Below are positions 59,501 through 64,000 of a stretch of 64,000 bases of DNA, piece by piece; position 1 is the stretch's first letter, and each line of letters starts with the position of its first letter. The DNA comes from Bradysia coprophila (Eukaryota; Arthropoda; Insecta; Diptera; Sciaridae), in assembly GCF_014529535.1 (NCBI RefSeq), contig NW_023503493.1, forward strand, positions 4,372,001-4,436,000, given 5' to 3'. The notes beneath the pieces were generated by a model. That model worked only from the letters and a program-made list of their open reading frames with translations. It was not told where the DNA came from and ran no database searches. The position numbers and the translations under genes are program-made.

Positions 59501-61320
59501 GCCGATTGTCGTATAAATTTGATGTGAGTTTTGTGGATTCTCATTTCGATATAAAAAATATAAAATTGTGTTTTTTCATATGTTGTAGAAGAATTATTTT
59601 CTTAAAATCAGCTTGATAATTTATCAAAATAAATAATAAAAAGTTGCTGTTTTCCGACTAATTAGAAAATCATGTTTAAGTCAGCACAACAGTGGACAAT
59701 CAGTATACATAATCAATTACCTTGGGTTAATTTTCTTCTTAGCAAAAATTCCTGCGATCAGGTTTGGATCACTAATCAGTTTCTGTGTCATCTCGCGAAG
59801 ATATTCCACGGCAGTTTCTGAAAATTGGCTCTGTACTTGTTGCATTTTCAGCTCCACAGCCAGTTCGATCCTCTTTCTGTCATCGTCGGTGATTGTTAGT
59901 CGGCTAAATCATTCGAGAAAAAAGCAATATTTACTGACACAAATCATATTTCACGAGGTAAGGTTTCTACACTGAAGAAACATACTATTTTCGAATGAAC
60001 TCTCACTTTATATCGATCTTGAGTCAAAGTTTCCATTGTAACACAAAACAAGAGGAGATTGACGCGGCAGGCGCGTTAGCAATAGACTCGCACTTTCCTA
60101 AACTACATTTTTCGCAATATTTCCACTCATTTCGTAGTTGAGTGTAATTGCTATTACAATCGCCACAATCGCAGTAGTCCTTATTACATAAATTCAATTA
60201 TCAAAGTTATGGTAAAATTGTGAAATCACATAATAGTCAACTGTCAAATGTCGAGCCCTGTAGGGCTAGCGGATCATACATTTTAATCAATCAAGTCGTA
60301 ACGCTCGTCTTGTTAACATCTCCGCTAAAACATTCTCTCTCAACTATCAACTATTGATAGTTGACTATCAATAGTTGAGGGAGAATGTTTTAGTGGAGAT
60401 GTTAACTGGACGAGCGTCATGAATCGACTGATTAAAATGTACGGTCCGCTAGCTACTAGATTGTTCGACATTTGATGATCAACTATTGAAAGTTAACTAT
60501 CACACCATTATGTGATTTCACAATATTTCCACACATTGCGTAATTGAATTTATTACAGAAATTTACAGCAATTTACGCAGCCTTCGTCCGGTGAACATCT
60601 TCGTTGAGGCATACTGCTGGCCACTTTCAGATACTAATATTTGAGTTCTGATCGAAAAGGCTCACCCCCTATCACATATCAGACATACGTGAGAATGGTA
60701 GTTGGGCAGAGTGAATTCGATCGGGAATCTGAATGGAGTGATGTATGTCGTTGCGCGAGACGCTGTGACCTATAAATTTTTCAGTTCTGATCGAAAAGGC
60801 TCACCCTCTATCAATTTACCGGACTCAAGTGATAATTGTAGATGGGCAGAGTCAATTAGATCGGGACCAAAAATTTGGATAGTTTGAGTGTGTCGATTCA
60901 ACAGTCCTTTCATATTTTTTGAAAGTTACGACACACGGACAGACAGACGGACGGACGGACGGACATGGCTCAATCGTCTTATAATATCATGCTGATAATA
61001 ATTGCCCACTACGATATAGGCCGTTTTCGATTATTTCACTTACTTACACGATGGTGGGCAAAACATAAAGACTCTCACGATTTACTTCGTATCGTGCGAG
61101 TCTAATAAAATTGCGAAAGATGAAATAAAAGAGGGCAGAACGCACCACTTCCATTCAAATGGATCTGTTCCAAGTGTATGTGCAAAGTGCAGTTTACTAT
61201 CAAACAACATCCACAGAGCCATAACCTCAACATTTTTCCATACATTTTGTACTGTGGATGATGACTTATTACAAACCTTAAATCGTCTTCAACATTTAAC
61301 TCATCCACATGTTGAGCCAT
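56598..61320 (-). CDS. Three-exon gene of unknown function
   Basis: Exons 61320-61277, 59903-59721 and 57450-56598 join in phase at GT-AG introns of 1,373 and 2,270 bp to give 359 residues. I do not recognise the family. Residues 15-75 are charged and helical (TITDDDRKRIELAVELKMQQ). Then come an acidic part (GPDEYDSEAEVTEYTDKD), a central block with conserved-looking aromatics (WLHKLINECFASVKQLMKY, RWGHEYHPREAKG), and a basic tail with a likely nuclear localisation signal (KKRVRKRKR). There are no signal peptide, membrane segments or zinc-finger motifs. Long exons with clean phases and a close polyadenylation signal (minus strand, 56581-56576, 17 bp past the stop) argue that it is a real gene. 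Both introns are filled with mobile elements. A nuclear role is only inferred. Confidence 0.75.
57530..57915. mobile_element. Inverted-repeat MITE in intron 2 of the unknown gene
   Basis: AAAAATGCTGATTTCGGCGTA with CTCATCAGTACACCTATG (57527-57572) is inverted relative to CATAGGTGTACTGATGAGG and TACGGCGAAATCAGCATTTTT (57864-57906). Inner arms around CACAACACAAACTTGAG and CTCAAGTTTGTGTTGTGC extend it. The outer arm resembles the interior of family B (GCTGACTTCGGCGTATCACG at 432). The 79-codon frame inside is not a gene. Confidence 0.8.
57908..59138. mobile_element. CCCGTACG-type element flanked by 165-bp direct repeats
   Basis: The element runs from AGACCCGTACGAAGTAC (58073) to TTTCGTACGGGTCGGCG (about 58945-58961), with an internal deletion relative to 6417-7618. 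The flanks 57908-58072 and 58974-59138 are about 95% identical direct repeats, from GTTCTTGTGTTCGTCTGTTG to CAAACAAAACAACAATTAA. They are far longer than a normal target-site duplication. The element lies in intron 2 of the unknown gene. Confidence 0.75.
59140..59720. other. Intron sequence, no feature seen
   Basis: AT-rich intron 2 sequence up to exon 2 of the unknown gene. No repeat or RNA gene is recognised. Confidence 0.45.
60205..60530. mobile_element. Palindromic MITE in intron 1 of the unknown gene
   Basis: The arms around CCGCTAAAACATTCTCTCTC and GAGAATGTTTTAGTGGAG are inverted, as are ATCAACTATTGATAGTTGAC at the centre (60344-60375) and TGAAATCACATAATAGTCAAC against ACACCATTATGTGATTTCAC at the ends. 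About 325 bp, non-coding. Confidence 0.8.
60640..60970. repeat. Short tandem duplication plus GACGGACG tract
   Basis: Two ~135-bp units share TTCTGATCGAAAAGGCTCACCC (about 60648 and 60785), and GTTGGGCAGAGTGAATTCGATC is matched by GATGGGCAGAGTCAATTAGATC (60700 and 60842). They are followed by GGACAGACAGACGGACGGACG (60938). This is the CTGTCCGT-type tract seen in other elements, in inverse orientation. Confidence 0.65.
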
Positions 61321-61667
61321 ATCAATTGTCAGTTTTCGATTAAACTTTCTGCTTAAATCAAAAAAAAAAAAATATTTTTACGACCGACAATGAAATTATT
61401 AGCAACAAAGTAATGATTTAACCGGAGTATTCTTCACTTGATGAAAGACGTCATTTTCGTGAAAGTGTCAAAACAAACCGAAGTTGTCGCGAATTTGCGT
61501 AATAAATGTTAGATTGCTGCGCCTGATTGTGTTTTTTATGGTAATAATTAGAACCGGTTCGCGATGATACGCGCAATTTTTTCGATTTTTACACCGTGTC
61601 TTAGTAGATATTTACGATATTTTCCACATTGATTCGAAAGCAACTCGAAGACTCGTAATAGTAGATT

Positions 61668-61800
61668 ATTCACCTCTGTCCACATGTTTATTTAGACACT
61701 TGGGGAGTTGCTGCATGAGCCGAAGGCGAATGTTATAACCCCAAGTGTCTAAATAAATATTTGGACAGAGGTGAATACGCTATTTTATCTACCGACGGCG
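61668..61800. mobile_element. Palindrome with ACCTCTGTCCA ends
   Basis: ATTCACCTCTGTCCACATG (61668) and TTTATTTAGACACTTGGGG are inverted relative to CCCCAAGTGTCTAAATAAAT and TTGGACAGAGGTGAATACG (to about 61777). A further hairpin, AATAATAGCACTTTTTCACTG, follows. It lies upstream of the unknown gene start codon. Confidence 0.75.
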
Positions 61801-62056
61801 AAATAATAGCACTTTTTCACTGCTATTATTTCACCTAGGTAGATAAACCATTTATCACATACGAGCGATGTTAGGATGTCAAAATTACTTAACTAGAAGA
61901 ATATTTAATTCAAAAATTACACTTCAGCTCTATCGTTGTCTCGTTTTCGCTTATGTGATAAAATAGAGTACACACTTGTCACTATCAGTCTCGGCAAGCC
62001 TCGACTTCCTCGTGACAAGTGTGTAATATATATTATCATATTCGTGCCATGTTGTG

Positions 62057-62248
62057 ACCAAGGCTGTATACTTTGAAGAGATCATGCAGATGCAGATACG
62101 CGGGTTACACACCACGTTTCATACAAAAAATTCATCACGCCATACAAATTCAATTTTGGTGAATTTGTTTTTATGGTAAAGGTGTGTTTTCGCGTATCTA
62201 ATAAAATTGCGATCTGCGTGACCTCCACAAAGTATACAGCCTTGGTTA
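62057..62248. mobile_element. Short MITE with ACCAAGGCTGTATACTTTG ends
   Basis: ACCAAGGCTGTATACTTTG (62058) is inverted relative to CAAAGTATACAGCCTTGGT (62228-62246). Inner inverted pieces (GATGCAGATACGCG against CGCGTATC) are partly preserved. About 190 bp. The minus-strand open frame inside is not a gene. Confidence 0.8.
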
Positions 62249-62281
62249 TGACGTCACTATTATTTATCACTTTTCCTTTTT

Positions 62282-64000
62282 AGCCCCGTACGAAGTACGA
62301 AGGGGCTTATAGGATTACGATGCCGTGTGTAATTGATGGAATTCGAAGCAGACGGTAAGGGCAAAGTGTTTGCCTATGTTCATAGATGACGAATCCGCAA
62401 AAAAAATTTGGGCCGTCTGTCCGTCTGTCCGTCACGTCGATATCTTGAGTAAATCAAATCCGATTTCAAAATTTTTTTTTTTCCTGAAAGATGACTGAAA
62501 ATAGTGAGGCTAAGTTCGAAGATGGGCATATTCGGGTCGGCCCTTCGTGAGTTAGGGCCACCTAAGTGATTTAAGGTCTTTTGGTGATATTTATGGCAAA
62601 ATAAACGATGGAAATGTAAATGACACGGCAAATGATAGGTATTGTCAATACCAATCCAGGAAAAAAAAGTTTTTTAAAATCGGGTGAGTGGACCGTGAGT
62701 AAGGGCCTTAGAAGTGAAAAGCTACTAGGGCCCTATGTGTATTTTACATAGAACTCAAGTAAATTTAATCCGTTTTTCGTAATTTTTGTTTCATTTGGAA
62801 GGTAATCGAACGCCGAATAGAAAGTTGTTGAAAAAAAAATTAAATTTGGGTCCTTGGACTAAGGCCACTACTAGGGCCCTATGTGTATTTTACATACAAC
62901 TCGAGTAAATTTCATTCGTTTTTCGTAATTTTTGTGTCATTTGGAAGGTAATCAAAGGCCGAATAGAATGTTGTTGAAAAAAAAAAAATTAAATTTGGGT
63001 TCTCGGACTAAGGCCGCTACTAGGGCCCTATGCGTATTTTACATACAACTCGAGTAAATTTCATCCGTTTTTCGTAATTTTTGTTTCATTTGAAAGATAA
63101 TCGAACACCGAATAGAATGTTGTTGAAAAAAAAATTAAATTTGGGTCCTTGGACTAAGGCCGCTACTAGGGCCCTATGTGTATTTTACATATAACTCGAG
63201 CAAATTTCATCCGTTTTTCGTAATTTTTGTTTGATTTGGAAGGTAATCAAAGGCCGAATAGAATGTTGTTGAAAAAAAATTAAATTTGGGTCCTTGGACT
63301 AAGCCGCTACTAGGGCCCTATGTGTATTTTACATATAACTCGAGCAAATTTCATCCGTTTTTCGTAATTTTTGTTTCATTTGGAAGGTAATCAAAGGCCG
63401 AATAGAATGTTGTTGAAAAAAAAAAAATTTGGGTCCTTGGACTAAGGCCACTACTAGGGCCCTATGTGTATTTTAAATATAACTCGAGTAAATTTCATTC
63501 GTTTTTCGTAATTTTTGTTTGATTTGGAAGGTAATCAAAGGCCGAATAAAGTTGTTGAAAAAAAATTTAAATTTGGGTCCTTGGACTAAGGCCCCTACTA
63601 GGGCCCTATGTGTATTTTACATATAACTCGAGTAAATTTCATCCGTTTTTCGTAATTTTTGTTTGATTTGGAAGGTAATCAAAGGCCGAATAGAATGTTG
63701 TTGAAAAAAAATTAAATTTGGGTCCTTGGACTAAGCCGCTACTAGGGCCCTATGTGTATTTTACATACAACTCGAGTAAATTTCATTCGTTTTTCGTAAT
63801 TTTTGTTTGATTTGGAAGGTAATCAAAGGCCGAATAAAGTTGTTGAAAAAAAAATTAAATTTGGGTCCTTGGACTAAGGCCCCTACTAGGGCTCTATGTG
63901 TATTTTACATATAACTCGAGTAAATTTCATCCGTTTTTCGTAATTTTTGTTTGATTTGGAAGGTAATCAAAGGCCGAATAGAATGTAGTTAAAAAAAATT
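62282..64000. mobile_element. CCCGTACG-type element with ~145-bp tandem array, runs off window
   Basis: It starts AGCCCCGTACGAAGTACG, with a GTCTGTCCGTCTGTCCGTC tract, as at 48763. Tandem units start at GGGCCCTATG in 62728, 62873, 63023, 63169, 63313, 63457, 63601, 63745 and 63889 (GGGCTCTATG). The spacing is 144-150 bp, settling at exactly 144 in the last units. The array is still continuing at the window end. Units say AATGTTGTTG where the 49-50 kb array mostly says AATGTAGTTG, so the two arrays expanded separately. Confidence 0.85.

Overview
This is nuclear DNA from a eukaryote, most likely a dipteran insect. Coding exons are interrupted by short GT-AG introns (56-200 bp is common), polyadenylation signals follow the stop codons, and the recognisable genes are insect-type: a CYP6-like P450, an RNF4/degringolade-like RING protein and a Delta-related EGF protein. 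Intergenic DNA is AT-rich and packed with palindromic, apparently non-autonomous mobile elements. A lower (nematoceran) fly such as a fungus gnat is a guess, not something the sequence proves. There is one assembly gap (N at 5863-6333).

Layout. 1-10.4 kb: repeats only, including an element repeated on both sides of the gap and a 1.6 kb foldback element built from an ACGATAATATCGT motif. 10.4-14.5 kb: a CYP6-type cytochrome P450 (3 exons), then a DDX55/Spb4 DEAD-box helicase (2 exons, with one surplus base). 14.5-24.2 kb: repeats. 24.6-26.2 kb: an intronless F-box/leucine-rich-repeat protein. 27.7-28.7 kb: a decayed GNAT acetyltransferase split by a 500-bp inverted-repeat element. 29.1-32.4 kb: an RTE-like LINE nested in another repeat. 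32.7-34.1 kb: RAD1 and a SWIM-domain SWS1/ZSWIM7 gene, head to tail on the minus strand. 35-39.2 kb: a perfect-looking palindrome, a 1.9 kb 18-bp minisatellite and a dispersed repeat. 41.4-44.7 kb: a ZNF511-like zinc-finger gene converging on a seven-exon secreted Delta-like EGF gene. 45-51.8 kb: repeats, including a nested element holding ten ~146-bp tandem units. 52.8-53.8 kb: an RNF4-type SUMO-targeted ubiquitin ligase (3 exons, one base apparently missing). 56.6-61.3 kb: a three-exon gene of unknown function on the minus strand, with introns full of mobile elements. 62.3-64 kb: a second ~145-bp tandem array running off the window.

The genes do not form one pathway. The closest functional link is RAD1 (9-1-1 DNA-damage clamp) directly behind SWS1/ZSWIM7 (recombination, Shu complex), with 69 bp or less between the two reading frames. 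The RNF4-like ligase is also a genome-maintenance factor but lies 19 kb away. Two otherwise intact conserved genes (DDX55 and the RNF4 homologue) each carry a single-base frame error. Together with near-identical, indel-rich sequence on both sides of the gap, this points to consensus errors in the assembly.
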